DNA of 34,532 bases, taken from contig CANMLG010000032.1 in assembly GCA_947498765.1 (NCBI GenBank), positions 1 to 34,532 of the forward strand. Reading direction: 5' to 3'. Position numbers and translations under genes: made by a program. Origin of the DNA: an uncultured Aquimarina sp. (GTDB lineage Bacteria > Bacteroidota > Bacteroidia > Flavobacteriales > Flavobacteriaceae). The notes below the pieces were generated by a model that saw nothing but the letters and a program-made list of their open reading frames with translations, did not search any database and was not told the origin of the DNA. Position 1 is the first letter of the stretch. Every line of letters starts with the position of its first letter. This document shows positions 1 to 7,360 of this stretch, in pieces.

Positions 1-49
1 TTAGATTTTAGATTTTAGATTTTAGATTTTAGATTTTAGATTTTAGATT
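1..49. repeat. 7-bp tandem repeat, unit TTAGATT x7
   Basis: Seven perfect head-to-tail copies of the heptamer ttagatt run from the first base of the window to base 49, so the array may continue to the left. It lies in the intergenic region downstream of the minus-strand HD phosphohydrolase gene. No coding role is visible. Short heptanucleotide arrays are known in intergenic DNA of Flavobacteriia and some cyanobacteria, where copy number often differs between strains. Confidence 0.9.
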
Positions 50-71
50 TTTTTTGAATTCTTCAAAAAAA
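49..71 (-). terminator. AT-rich hairpin between the two repeat arrays
   Basis: A 10-bp arm (49-58, seven T then GAA) pairs perfectly with 62-71 (TTC then seven A) around a 3-base loop. Read on the minus strand it sits downstream of the HD phosphohydrolase stop and has a U-rich 3' side, so it could end that transcript. It has almost no G+C, so it would be a weak terminator. It is only 70-90 bases past the stop codon. Confidence 0.4.
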
Positions 72-75
72 ATCT

Positions 76-131
76 AACAACCAACAACCAACAACCAACA
101 ACCAACAACCAACAACCAACAACTGACAACT
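76..131. repeat. 7-bp tandem repeat, unit AACAACC x6 plus two variant units
   Basis: Six perfect copies of aacaacc (76-117) are followed by aacaact and gacaact. The array has the same 7-bp period as the array at 1-49 but an unrelated unit. It ends about ten bases before the stop codon of the minus-strand gene, so it lies inside that gene's 3' untranslated region. The degenerate units are at the gene-proximal end, which fits growth by slippage of the distal copies. Confidence 0.9.
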
Positions 132-141
132 AAAAAAAACA

Positions 142-2214
142 CTACTCTGGATACTCAATACGTAAATGATACATATTATTTAATTTACGTTTCATCACCT
201 TTTTAATTTGCTGAATTTCCTTAAAAGTAATATCTGCATTTAAAAATTGTCCTTCGTCCATTTGTTTATTGATAATTTTTTCAACAAAGGCATCAATCAA
301 TGTACTTGTTGGATTTTTAATACTTTTTGAAGCAGCCTCTACACTATCACTCATCATTAAAATAGCAGTTTCTTTTGAAAAAGGAATTGGACCAGGATAT
401 TGAAATAGTGAAATATCTACATCGGGATTATCCTCTTTTGCTTTCACATAAAAATAATACACCGTACTTGTTCCATGATGTGTCCGTATAAAATCAATAA
501 CTCGATCAGGCAACTTATTTTTCTTTGCTATTTCAATTCCTTTCAATACATGATCTGTAATAATCTTAGCACTTTCGGCAGGTAATAAATGATCATGTGG
601 ATTCATCCCGCTTGATTGATTTTCGGTGTAATACGTTGGCGCATTCATTTTTCCTATATCATGATATAATGCCCCCACCCTAACCAACATCACATTTGCT
701 CCTATTTCATTAGCAGCAGCTTCAGCAATATTTGCCACATTAAGTGAATGATGAAATGTCCCAGGAGCAACTTCCGATAATTCTTTTAATAACTTGGAAT
801 TGGTATCACTTAATTCCAATAAAGACACATCCGAAACTAAGCCAAAAATCTTTTCAAAACCATAAATTAACGGATGCACAATCAAGGTAGCAAAACCACA
901 AAGTACAAATAACAAAATAGGTTGTAATTCAGCTATTTTTTCTGAAAAAGTATCTGCATCTTTACTAAATAGGCTTCCTTCTTGAATAATATGAAAAGCT
1001 ATATAAGCAATTATATATACCAAAGTGATTTGACCTACCGAAACAAATAAATTAGCTCTTTTATACAATTCAGATACGGTAAGTATGGTCACAATACCCG
1101 CTATGGTTTGTAAAAACATATATTCATAATTATTAGGCACTAAAAAACCTAATATTAAAACTGTTATCACATGGGTAAATAAACCTAAACGAGCATCAAA
1201 AAAAGCTTTTATTACTAATGGTAAAATACAAATTGGAACTACATATACAAATTTGGAATTATACTTGATTACCAAAGTAGTAATCAAAACCATTAATAAC
1301 ATATTGAAAATTAAAAAAGTGACTTTCGTATTATTTTCATATATGGCATACCTGTATTTTTTAATAAATAAAAACAACATTAATAACGCCAATGCTACTA
1401 ATAGTACATATCCAAAAACAATCCAATTTTGGTTATTATCACTCCATACTTGAGATTCATATTGTTCCTGTAATGATTTTAATATTTGAAATGTTTCTAC
1501 ATCTACAATTTCACCTCTGGCAATAATTCTTCTATCTTTTTCAACACTACCCCTACTATCCAACACATTCGATAGCTCTTGAGAAATAGCTCTTTGTGTC
1601 AACTCCTTATCTAAAAAAACATTTGGCTTTAAAATTTCAAAAAATAAAAATGTTAATTTATCTGTATGATCTGGATATGCTGTTTCAATTTTATCATTAA
1701 TAAATTGAGTAACCTGATCAGTTGAAAAAATAGTTCCAAATGTAGATTCAGAAACATTATTCCCTTTTTTTATATAAATAATTTTTTCAGAATCATATGT
1801 AAATACTTGATCGTAAATTCCTCTTTTGTATACTGATTTCAAGGTTTTTTTTACAAAAACAAAAACTTCTCGATCTTTTTTTTCTTCTAAAATATCAGCA
1901 AAAACACTGGAGAATTTTTCTTCTAGGTTTTTTGTTATTTGAACTAAAACTTCTGAATCAAATTTAAAGTAAGGTATACTATTAGCTATAATTTGCTCTT
2001 TTTCTTGAGCTAAATCCTCTTTGGATTTTAATACCCCAAAGTCAAAAGGTGCATATAGATTTTCATATTGCCAAGGCTTCCCTTTAGAGAAATTGTATTT
2101 AAATTTTCCTTTTTTTGGAAATAAATATACAATAGCAATAGTTGTTACAATAAAAATCAACAGTTTATACAGCGTTGATTGGTTTTTATAAAATGATGCT
2201 TTTATTTGATTCAT
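142..2214 (-). CDS. 7TM-HD membrane phosphohydrolase (PgpH-like c-di-AMP phosphodiesterase)
   Basis: Predicted inner-membrane HD-domain phosphodiesterase of the 7TMR-HD family. Its characterised member, PgpH of Listeria, hydrolyses cyclic di-AMP. Layout of the 690 residues: one N-terminal membrane segment (about 15-32), a long extracytoplasmic domain (about 40-260), a bundle of about seven membrane helices (about 265-455), then a cytoplasmic HD domain. The metal-binding signature is visible: HH at 488-489, the HDIGK motif at 518-522, and a further NPHDH at 538-542. The length is normal for Bacteroidota members. The ATG start lies about 20 bases downstream of a -7 promoter box. The gene is divergent from the thiolase gene and has no operon partner inside the window. 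The family assignment is strong; the exact nucleotide substrate is inferred from PgpH. Confidence 0.92.
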   Translation of the reverse strand: MNQIKASFYKNQSTLYKLLIFIVTTIAIVYLFPKKGKFKYNFSKGKPWQYENLYAPFDFGVLKSKEDLAQEKEQIIANSIPYFKFDSEVLVQITKNLEEKFSSVFADILEEKKDREVFVFVKKTLKSVYKRGIYDQVFTYDSEKIIYIKKGNNVSESTFGTIFSTDQVTQFINDKIETAYPDHTDKLTFLFFEILKPNVFLDKELTQRAISQELSNVLDSRGSVEKDRRIIARGEIVDVETFQILKSLQEQYESQVWSDNNQNWIVFGYVLLVALALLMLFLFIKKYRYAIYENNTKVTFLIFNMLLMVLITTLVIKYNSKFVYVVPICILPLVIKAFFDARLGLFTHVITVLILGFLVPNNYEYMFLQTIAGIVTILTVSELYKRANLFVSVGQITLVYIIAYIAFHIIQEGSLFSKDADTFSEKIAELQPILLFVLCGFATLIVHPLIYGFEKIFGLVSDVSLLELSDTNSKLLKELSEVAPGTFHHSLNVANIAEAAANEIGANVMLVRVGALYHDIGKMNAPTYYTENQSSGMNPHDHLLPAESAKIITDHVLKGIEIAKKNKLPDRVIDFIRTHHGTSTVYYFYVKAKEDNPDVDISLFQYPGPIPFSKETAILMMSDSVEAASKSIKNPTSTLIDAFVEKIINKQMDEGQFLNADITFKEIQQIKKVMKRKLNNMYHLRIEYPE

Positions 2215-2533
2215 GAAATAACGTAATTCAATTCAAAGGTACTAATTATAGTCAACCAAGTAATATTCAGTTTTTTCATTTAATTAAAATACTTGTAACC
2301 GATTAAAACACAAGACCATCATAGCCATTAAAATATACTTTTAACAAACTTAATTGACATACACTTTAATTGAGCACAAATAAATTAAAACTTAAACAAC
2401 AATTTACCTATTTAATTTAATTTTCCATTTTTTTATTGATTAACTATTAAAGTTTATTAATAATATTCAAAATTTTGAAATTCATTTTCATCAAGCATCA
2501 AATTACCTCATAAAAATTCATAAATTCGCACAT
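2215..2533. other. Divergent intergenic region, HD phosphohydrolase / thiolase
   Basis: A 319-base AT-rich spacer between two divergent genes, so it must hold promoters in both directions. The minus-strand -7 box is listed separately. Before the thiolase a sequence taaattcg (2520-2527) resembles a -7 box but is imperfect, and I saw no convincing -33 TTG. No open frame, RNA gene or strong hairpin is visible. Confidence 0.5.
2234..2241 (-). promoter_or_regulatory. Bacteroidota -7 box (TACCTTTG) for the HD phosphohydrolase gene
   Basis: On the minus strand this octamer matches the Bacteroidota sigma-ABfr consensus TAnnTTTG exactly. Transcription would start a few bases downstream, giving a leader of roughly 10-15 nt before the ATG at 2214. 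No TTG was found at the expected -33 spacing, so this rests on the -7 match and its position. Confidence 0.5.
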
Positions 2534-3736
2534 ATGAGTAAGTCAAAATCCATAGCAATAGTCTCAGCAGTAAGAACACCCATTGGAAGTTTTTTAGGAA
2601 ACTTATCCAAAATACCTGCTACTGAGCTTGGGTCTATTGCCATTAAAGCAGCAATTGAAAAAGCTAATATTTCATTAAGTAGTGTAGACGAAGTTTTTAT
2701 GGGGCATGTTTTACAAGCTAATTGTGGACAAGCACCGGCAAGACAAGCTGCCATGGGAGCTGGACTTCCCGATAGTGTACCTTGTTCTACCATAAATAAA
2801 GTATGTGCTAGTGGACTTAAATCAGTAATGCTTGGTGCTCAAGCTATAGCCTTGGGAGATTCTGATATTGTAGTTGCTGGTGGAATGGAAAACATGAGTC
2901 AAGCCCCCCATTATGCTCATTTACGCAATGGCTATAAATTTGGAAACACTAATTTTGTTGATGGATTAATGAAAGATGGGCTTACTGATGTATACAACCA
3001 ACAAGCCATGGGAGTTTGTGCCGATTTATGTGCCGACACTAATGCTTTCACCCGTGAAGATCAAGACGCTTTTGCCATCGAATCATACACCAGAGCTAAA
3101 GCAGCTTGGGATACTGGAAAATTTGATGAAGAAGTTATTCCTGTAAGTGTGCCTCAACGTAAAGGTGAACCTAAAATAATAGCTACAGATGAGGAATATC
3201 AAAATGTAAATTTTGAAAAAATACCATCATTACGTCCTGCTTTTTCCTCAACAGGTACAGTAACAGCTGCTAATGCTTCTACTTTGAATGATGGAGCTTC
3301 GGCCATGGTGTTAATGAGTACAGAAAAGGCAAAAGAATTAGACTTAACACCACTAGCAGTAATAAAAAGTTATGCTGATGCCGCTCAAGAGCCTGAGTGG
3401 TTTACTACTGCCCCATCCAAAGCATTACCTAAAGCATTAATAAAATCTGGACTACTTATTGATGATATTGATTATTTTGAACTAAATGAAGCCTTTGCTG
3501 TAGTAGGTTTAGCAAATCAAAAAATATTATCCATCCCAAGTGAAAAATTAAATGTTAATGGAGGTGCTGTTGCTCTTGGTCACCCACTAGGCTGTTCAGG
3601 TGCCCGAATTTTAACTACTTTGATTCACACTTTAAATCAAACCAAAAGCCAGTATGGAGCTGCTGCAATTTGTAATGGAGGTGGTGGCGCTTCTGCAATG
3701 ATTATAGAAAACCCTAATCATAATAACGCTTACTAA
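2534..3736 (+). CDS. Acetyl-CoA C-acyltransferase (thiolase)
   Basis: Thiolase-superfamily enzyme of about 400 residues, the usual length of acetyl-CoA acetyltransferases (AtoB/PhaA/ThlA type). It joins two acetyl-CoA into acetoacetyl-CoA, or works in reverse in degradation. The catalytic residues are clear: nucleophilic Cys91 in KVCASGLKS, His350 in the GHPLGCSG motif, and Cys380 in the C-terminal CNGGGGAS loop. There is no signal peptide, so it is cytosolic. The start at 2534 gives an N-terminus (IVSAVRTPIGSFLG) that aligns with the family start. Three bases separate it from the NlpC/P60 gene, so the two are probably co-transcribed, although their functions are unrelated. Biosynthetic versus degradative thiolase cannot be decided from this window. 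Confidence 0.95.
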   Translation: MSKSKSIAIVSAVRTPIGSFLGNLSKIPATELGSIAIKAAIEKANISLSSVDEVFMGHVLQANCGQAPARQAAMGAGLPDSVPCSTINKVCASGLKSVMLGAQAIALGDSDIVVAGGMENMSQAPHYAHLRNGYKFGNTNFVDGLMKDGLTDVYNQQAMGVCADLCADTNAFTREDQDAFAIESYTRAKAAWDTGKFDEEVIPVSVPQRKGEPKIIATDEEYQNVNFEKIPSLRPAFSSTGTVTAANASTLNDGASAMVLMSTEKAKELDLTPLAVIKSYADAAQEPEWFTTAPSKALPKALIKSGLLIDDIDYFELNEAFAVVGLANQKILSIPSEKLNVNGGAVALGHPLGCSGARILTTLIHTLNQTKSQYGAAAICNGGGGASAMIIENPNHNNAY

Positions 3737-3739
3737 TTT

Positions 3740-4492
3740 ATGCAATACGGAATAGCTCACCTAAGCATGATTTCGCTGCGAGAAAACCCATCAGATACTT
3801 CCGAACAAACCTCGCAAGTTTTATACGGAGAACTTTTCAAAGTACTTGAAGTCCGTAAAAATTGGAGTCGTATACGTTTAGCCTATGACAAGTATGAAGG
3901 TTGGATTGACAATAAACAATATACATTTTGCGAAGAGGAAACATATAAAGCCCTAATTAAAGAAAACCCTATATTATCCACCAATTTAGTTGATTTTATT
4001 TTACTCCCTAATGAACAATTAATGCCTGTTCCTTTTGGAGTAACCTTAAACACATTAGCTATTTTAGGTCATGATTTTGATGGAGAAAGCACCAATAGTA
4101 AACAATCCAAAAATCAACTTATTGAAACAGCTTTAATTTATTTAAATTCACCGTATCAATGGGGCGGAAAAACTTCTTTTGGTATTGATTGTAGTGGTTT
4201 TACGCAAATGGTATACAAAATCAATGGCTATAAGTTAAAACGTGACGCCTCACAACAAGCCACCCAAGGCGATCCTTTAAGTTTTATTGAAGAAAGTGAA
4301 CCTGGAGACTTAGCTTTTTTTGATAATGCCGAAGGAAAAATTACTCATGTTGGCATAATGATGAAAGATAATTACATTATCCATGCTCATGGAAAAGTAC
4401 GTATTGATCGCATAGATCACACAGGTATATTTAATGCCGAAAAACGTACACACACGCACAAATTACGTGTTATTAAACGCATCATTGATTAA
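3740..4492 (+). CDS. NlpC/P60 (C40) peptidase with N-terminal SH3-like domain
   Basis: Probable peptidoglycan endopeptidase. Residues 1-60 form a bacterial SH3-like domain, followed by a linker and an NlpC/P60 domain at about 125-248. The catalytic set is visible: Cys151 in GIDCSGF, His203 in THVGIMM and a third polar residue at His215 (IIHAHG). These enzymes cut gamma-D-Glu-diamino acid bonds in cell-wall peptides. No signal peptide is visible at the ATG used, although the family works in the periplasm or on imported muropeptides; a longer N-terminus would run into the thiolase gene. The gene follows the thiolase by 3 bp and is convergent with aroQ, with only about 27 bases between their ends and no clear terminator hairpin. 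Confidence 0.9.
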   Translation: MQYGIAHLSMISLRENPSDTSEQTSQVLYGELFKVLEVRKNWSRIRLAYDKYEGWIDNKQYTFCEEETYKALIKENPILSTNLVDFILLPNEQLMPVPFGVTLNTLAILGHDFDGESTNSKQSKNQLIETALIYLNSPYQWGGKTSFGIDCSGFTQMVYKINGYKLKRDASQQATQGDPLSFIEESEPGDLAFFDNAEGKITHVGIMMKDNYIIHAHGKVRIDRIDHTGIFNAEKRTHTHKLRVIKRIID

Positions 4493-4519
4493 CACATTCT
4501 AATTTCCAAATATTTATTC

Positions 4520-4933
4520 CTAAAGAAAACTCTGAATAGCTAAATCGTAACTCTGTAATCCAAAACCTAAAATTACTCCTTTTGCATTTGGTGAAATGAA
4601 TGAATTATGCCTAAAAGCTTCACGTGCAAATGTATTTGATATATGCACCTCAACAACAGGGACTCCAACTGCCTTTATAGCATCCCCTATAGCCACCGAA
4701 GTATGTGTATAAGCCGCTGCATTTAAAACAACTCCATCATACACGCCATCTGCTTGTTGAATGATAGTCACTAATTCACCTTCGTGATTAGATTGTTTAT
4801 ATGATAGCGCTACCTCTGAAAACTTTTGAGTCAAATTATTAAAATAATCTTCAAAAGTTTGGCTCCCATAAATTCCAGGCTCTCGTGTTCCTAATAAATT
4901 TAAATTTGGGCCATTTAATACTAAAAGTTTCAT
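4520..4933 (-). CDS. aroQ: Type II 3-dehydroquinate dehydratase
   Basis: Third step of the shikimate pathway: 3-dehydroquinate to 3-dehydroshikimate. The 137-residue protein has the full type II pattern: NGPNLNLLGTREP at 7-19, catalytic Tyr22 in IYGS, Asn71 in NAAAYTHTS, the catalytic His97 in EVHISN, and Arg108 near FRHN. A TTG codon two codons upstream keeps the frame open, but the ATG at 4933 gives the family's normal N-terminus (MKLLVLNGPN), so I start there. Type II enzymes form dodecamers in the cytosol. The gene is convergent with the NlpC/P60 gene, and the next gene upstream on the same strand is the outer-membrane barrel, separated by a terminator. A nearby xerD is common in this phylum. 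Confidence 0.96.
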   Translation of the reverse strand: MKLLVLNGPNLNLLGTREPGIYGSQTFEDYFNNLTQKFSEVALSYKQSNHEGELVTIIQQADGVYDGVVLNAAAYTHTSVAIGDAIKAVGVPVVEVHISNTFAREAFRHNSFISPNAKGVILGFGLQSYDLAIQSFL

Positions 4934-4978
4934 AAGCAATTACATTTCTATAAGGTTCAAAAATACTAAAATTATGTA

Positions 4979-5014
4979 CAAAAAAACCGAAAGCTTTACG
5001 GGTAAAACTTTCGG
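4979..5014 (-). terminator. Rho-independent terminator of the outer-membrane barrel gene
   Basis: A 13-bp arm (4987-4999, starting CCGAAAG) pairs with 5002-5014 (ending CTTTCGG) with one wobble; the innermost pairs open to make the loop. On the minus strand the stem is followed by a run of eight T (4979-4986), as expected for a terminator of the gene ending at 5040. On the plus strand only a weak T tract follows. Confidence 0.8.
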
Positions 5015-5039
5015 CTTTTATACATCTTATTAGTAAACT

Positions 5040-5582
5040 CTAGAAACGATATCCTACAGACAATTGGAAATTGTTTGATTGCACATCTGCGTTATCTTGA
5101 ATATCCGTAAATCCATAATTATATCTAGCCTGTGCAAAAACTCCTATAACAGGAAATTTGTATTCTAAACCAACCGCTCCATCAAAATTAAAATCACTTA
5201 AATCATCCTCAAAACCTGCTTGTGATTCTTCTACATCAGCATTTGTTCTTATTTTAAATTGTGGTCCTATCTGCAAACGTAAGCCTGGGATAATTTTATA
5301 AGTAAGCAACACAGGTACGTTTAAATACCCTAGATCAGCCACATCATCAATTTTTTCTACCGAATACATTGCTTCTGCTTGAATTCCTATCTTTTTAGGA
5401 AGTGGTACATGCAACACAATACCCGCATGAAATCCTGTACTTGCATCAATAGAATCCGAACCATCACCATTTAATTCTGTAAAGTTCAATCCGGCTTTAA
5501 GTCCAAATGACGGCTTACCCTGGGCAGTAGCAAGCACAAAACCACATACACTTAGTATTAGTGTTAAAATTATTTTTTTCAT
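5040..5582 (-). CDS. Small outer-membrane beta-barrel protein (PF13568-like)
   Basis: A 180-residue protein with a signal peptide (about 1-20, ending in ATAQ), then GLKAGLNFTELNG, alternating hydrophobic strands, and a C-terminal aromatic residue (LSVGYRF) typical of outer-membrane barrels. This matches the porin-family/outer-membrane beta-barrel domain common in Bacteroidota. The number of strands suggests a small eight-stranded barrel, but that is inferred. The ligand or role is unknown. It is probably a single-gene transcript: a strong terminator follows it and xerD diverges upstream. Confidence 0.85.
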   Translation of the reverse strand: MKKIILTLILSVCGFVLATAQGKPSFGLKAGLNFTELNGDGSDSIDASTGFHAGIVLHVPLPKKIGIQAEAMYSVEKIDDVADLGYLNVPVLLTYKIIPGLRLQIGPQFKIRTNADVEESQAGFEDDLSDFNFDGAVGLEYKFPVIGVFAQARYNYGFTDIQDNADVQSNNFQLSVGYRF

Positions 5583-5673
5583 AATCTTGTAGGTATTTAA
5601 TTAATTTCATCTAAAATAGTCATATTTTACAACATACTATTTTTAATAGGTGTAATTTGACAAATTACTTATT

Positions 5674-6576
5674 ATGAATTGGAAAAATAGCTTAATCGAT
5701 TACACAAAATACTTAGCTATTGAACGTGGATTATCGGCTAACAGCATTACAAATTATTCGTTAGACATTTCTAAACTTATCAATTACATAGAAACAAATG
5801 AACTTAGGGTTTCTCCTATTACAATTTCAAAAACAGACATTCAACAATTTATATACGAAATAGCAAAAATTTTACATGAACGCTCACAAGCACGTATAAT
5901 TTCTGGTCTTCGTGGTTTTTTTGATTACCTGATTTTTGAAAATTACCGTGAAGACAACCCAATGGACTTAATAGAAACTCCTAAAATTGGCCAAAAACTA
6001 CCAGACACATTAAGTCTAAAAGAAATTGACCTTATTATAGATCAAATTGATTATTCTAAAGCTGAAGGCGAACGTAATCATGCCATTATTGAAATGCTTT
6101 ATGGATGTGGATTAAGAGTAAGTGAACTTACCAACTTAAAGCTATCAGATCTTTATTTTGAAGAAGGATTTATATCCGTAACAGGAAAAGGAAACAAACA
6201 ACGCTTAATACCTATAGCCGAACACACACAGAATATACTACAAAATTACCTTCAAAATAGTAGGATAAAAATTACAATAAAAAAGGACTACACAAATACC
6301 GTATTTCTAAATCGACGAGGGAACTCTTTAACCAGAGCAATGATCTTCACCATAGTTAAAAACTTAGTTAAAGCTGCTCATATCCAAAAGAATATAAGCC
6401 CTCACACATTTAGACATTCCTTTGCCACTCATTTACTTGAAAATGGCGCCAACCTAAGAGCCATACAGCAAATGCTTGGACACGAAAGCATTACCACTAC
6501 TGAAATCTATATGCACCTTGATAGAAAACATCTTTCTGACACTTTATCCAAGTTTCACCCAAGAAAAAACATGTAA
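5674..6576 (+). CDS. xerD: Site-specific tyrosine recombinase XerD
   Basis: A 300-residue tyrosine recombinase, full length for XerC/XerD. The N-terminal SAM-like core-binding domain covers about 1-90. The catalytic domain carries the full set: Arg148 (GLRVSEL), Lys172 in the beta-hairpin (GKGNKQR), His244-x-x-Arg247 (HTFRH), His270 (LGHESI) and nucleophile Tyr279 (YMHL). It resolves chromosome dimers at dif with a Xer partner at the septum through FtsK. Housekeeping XerD rather than a phage or integron integrase is supported by the length, the lack of extra domains, the aroQ neighbourhood and the absence of nearby attachment sites. XerC would be the other possibility. Confidence 0.93.
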   Translation: MNWKNSLIDYTKYLAIERGLSANSITNYSLDISKLINYIETNELRVSPITISKTDIQQFIYEIAKILHERSQARIISGLRGFFDYLIFENYREDNPMDLIETPKIGQKLPDTLSLKEIDLIIDQIDYSKAEGERNHAIIEMLYGCGLRVSELTNLKLSDLYFEEGFISVTGKGNKQRLIPIAEHTQNILQNYLQNSRIKITIKKDYTNTVFLNRRGNSLTRAMIFTIVKNLVKAAHIQKNISPHTFRHSFATHLLENGANLRAIQQMLGHESITTTEIYMHLDRKHLSDTLSKFHPRKNM

Positions 6577-6707
6577 TTCTCATAACTTTAACGTTTTCGC
6601 TTATTTAAAAAAGACAAAATATCCACTACTTAAGTACACTTAAACGAAAAAAATAAGCACAACATCTAAAATATAAAAATTAATGTCTAAAAACTTCACT
6701 TATCTCA

Positions 6708-6715
6708 TACATTTG
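6708..6715 (+). promoter_or_regulatory. -7 box (TACATTTG) for the small secreted protein gene
   Basis: Exact match to the Bacteroidota TAnnTTTG consensus, 21 bases before the ATG at 6737, implying a leader of about 15 nt. A -33 TTG is not visible at the usual distance. Upstream in the same gap is a small inverted repeat ttaagt/acttaa (6630-6643) that could be an operator but has no other support. Confidence 0.5.
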
Positions 6716-6736
6716 TTGCGTATTTAACCAGCAACT

Positions 6737-7237
6737 ATGAAAAAAAACTACACATTAGTACTTACTTTTTTACTTTTTTTAGGAAACCTAACAGCACAAA
6801 ATTTTGCTGACATTACTGTATGGGAAGCCAATACCAAAAGTGGCGGAAAATTTATTGGAATTGCCAATGACAAATATGAAGCCGAAATCGTTATTGATGA
6901 ATTACGCTTTGAATATGAAGGCACTAAATATGAAGTTGACATGATTAATATTAGCGAAGCTAACATTAACATATACAATGAAAACACAACCGTTTTTGAT
7001 GACTTTATAAGTGAACATCCAGAACTTGAATACAAATATATTTCTGAAATTGAACTTATTGCTTTACAGTACATGGAAGACAATAGTTACGATACCGGTG
7101 TTAAATTTTACATGAACGTTAGCAGAGTTAAAAGTGAAACCAGAGCCAAACAATATTTAGAAAATTTATATTCAAATTACTCCAAATATTTATTTAATAT
7201 ACAAACACCTGCTATGCTAGTTTCTTATTCCGAATAG
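6737..7237 (+). CDS. Secreted protein of unknown function (166 aa)
   Basis: I do not recognise this family. It begins with a clear signal peptide (about 1-20, ending LTAQN) and the mature part is acidic, rich in Glu, Asp, Tyr and Asn. No cysteine, lipobox, sorting domain or repeat is visible. A clean -7 box just upstream and its own start support it as a real, separately transcribed gene. It lies between xerD and the ALO-type oxidase with gaps of 160 and 123 bases, so it is not tightly linked to either. A periplasmic or surface location is inferred from the signal peptide. Confidence 0.75.
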   Translation: MKKNYTLVLTFLLFLGNLTAQNFADITVWEANTKSGGKFIGIANDKYEAEIVIDELRFEYEGTKYEVDMINISEANINIYNENTTVFDDFISEHPELEYKYISEIELIALQYMEDNSYDTGVKFYMNVSRVKSETRAKQYLENLYSNYSKYLFNIQTPAMLVSYSE

Positions 7238-7360
7238 TTTTTTTGATATTTAACTAAAGTTATAATGTTTCAAATTACAGTCAAAACCTAAACCGAATAA
7301 AAATAAAGGTTAAGTTTATTAATTATTGCTAAAAAGACTGTTAATTTGTGTAAAAAAATT

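Noticed and set aside
1..131. Possible CRISPR array
   Set aside because: Units are 7 bp, directly abutting, without spacers, and no cas gene is present.
2518..2793. Minus-strand open frame opposite the thiolase start
   Set aside because: Overlaps the highly conserved thiolase N-terminus, including the nucleophilic Cys91 region.
5674..6576. xerD as an integrase of an integrative element
   Set aside because: Length, motifs and aroQ neighbourhood fit housekeeping XerD; no attachment-site repeats, excisionase or tRNA gene is nearby.
6748..7083. Minus-strand 111-residue open frame opposite the small secreted protein
   Set aside because: The plus-strand frame has a signal peptide and an exact -7 box; the minus frame has neither.
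7346..7360. TTG-initiated extension of the ALO-type oxidase
   Set aside because: Adds five residues with no family similarity; an ATG at 7361 gives the normal start.
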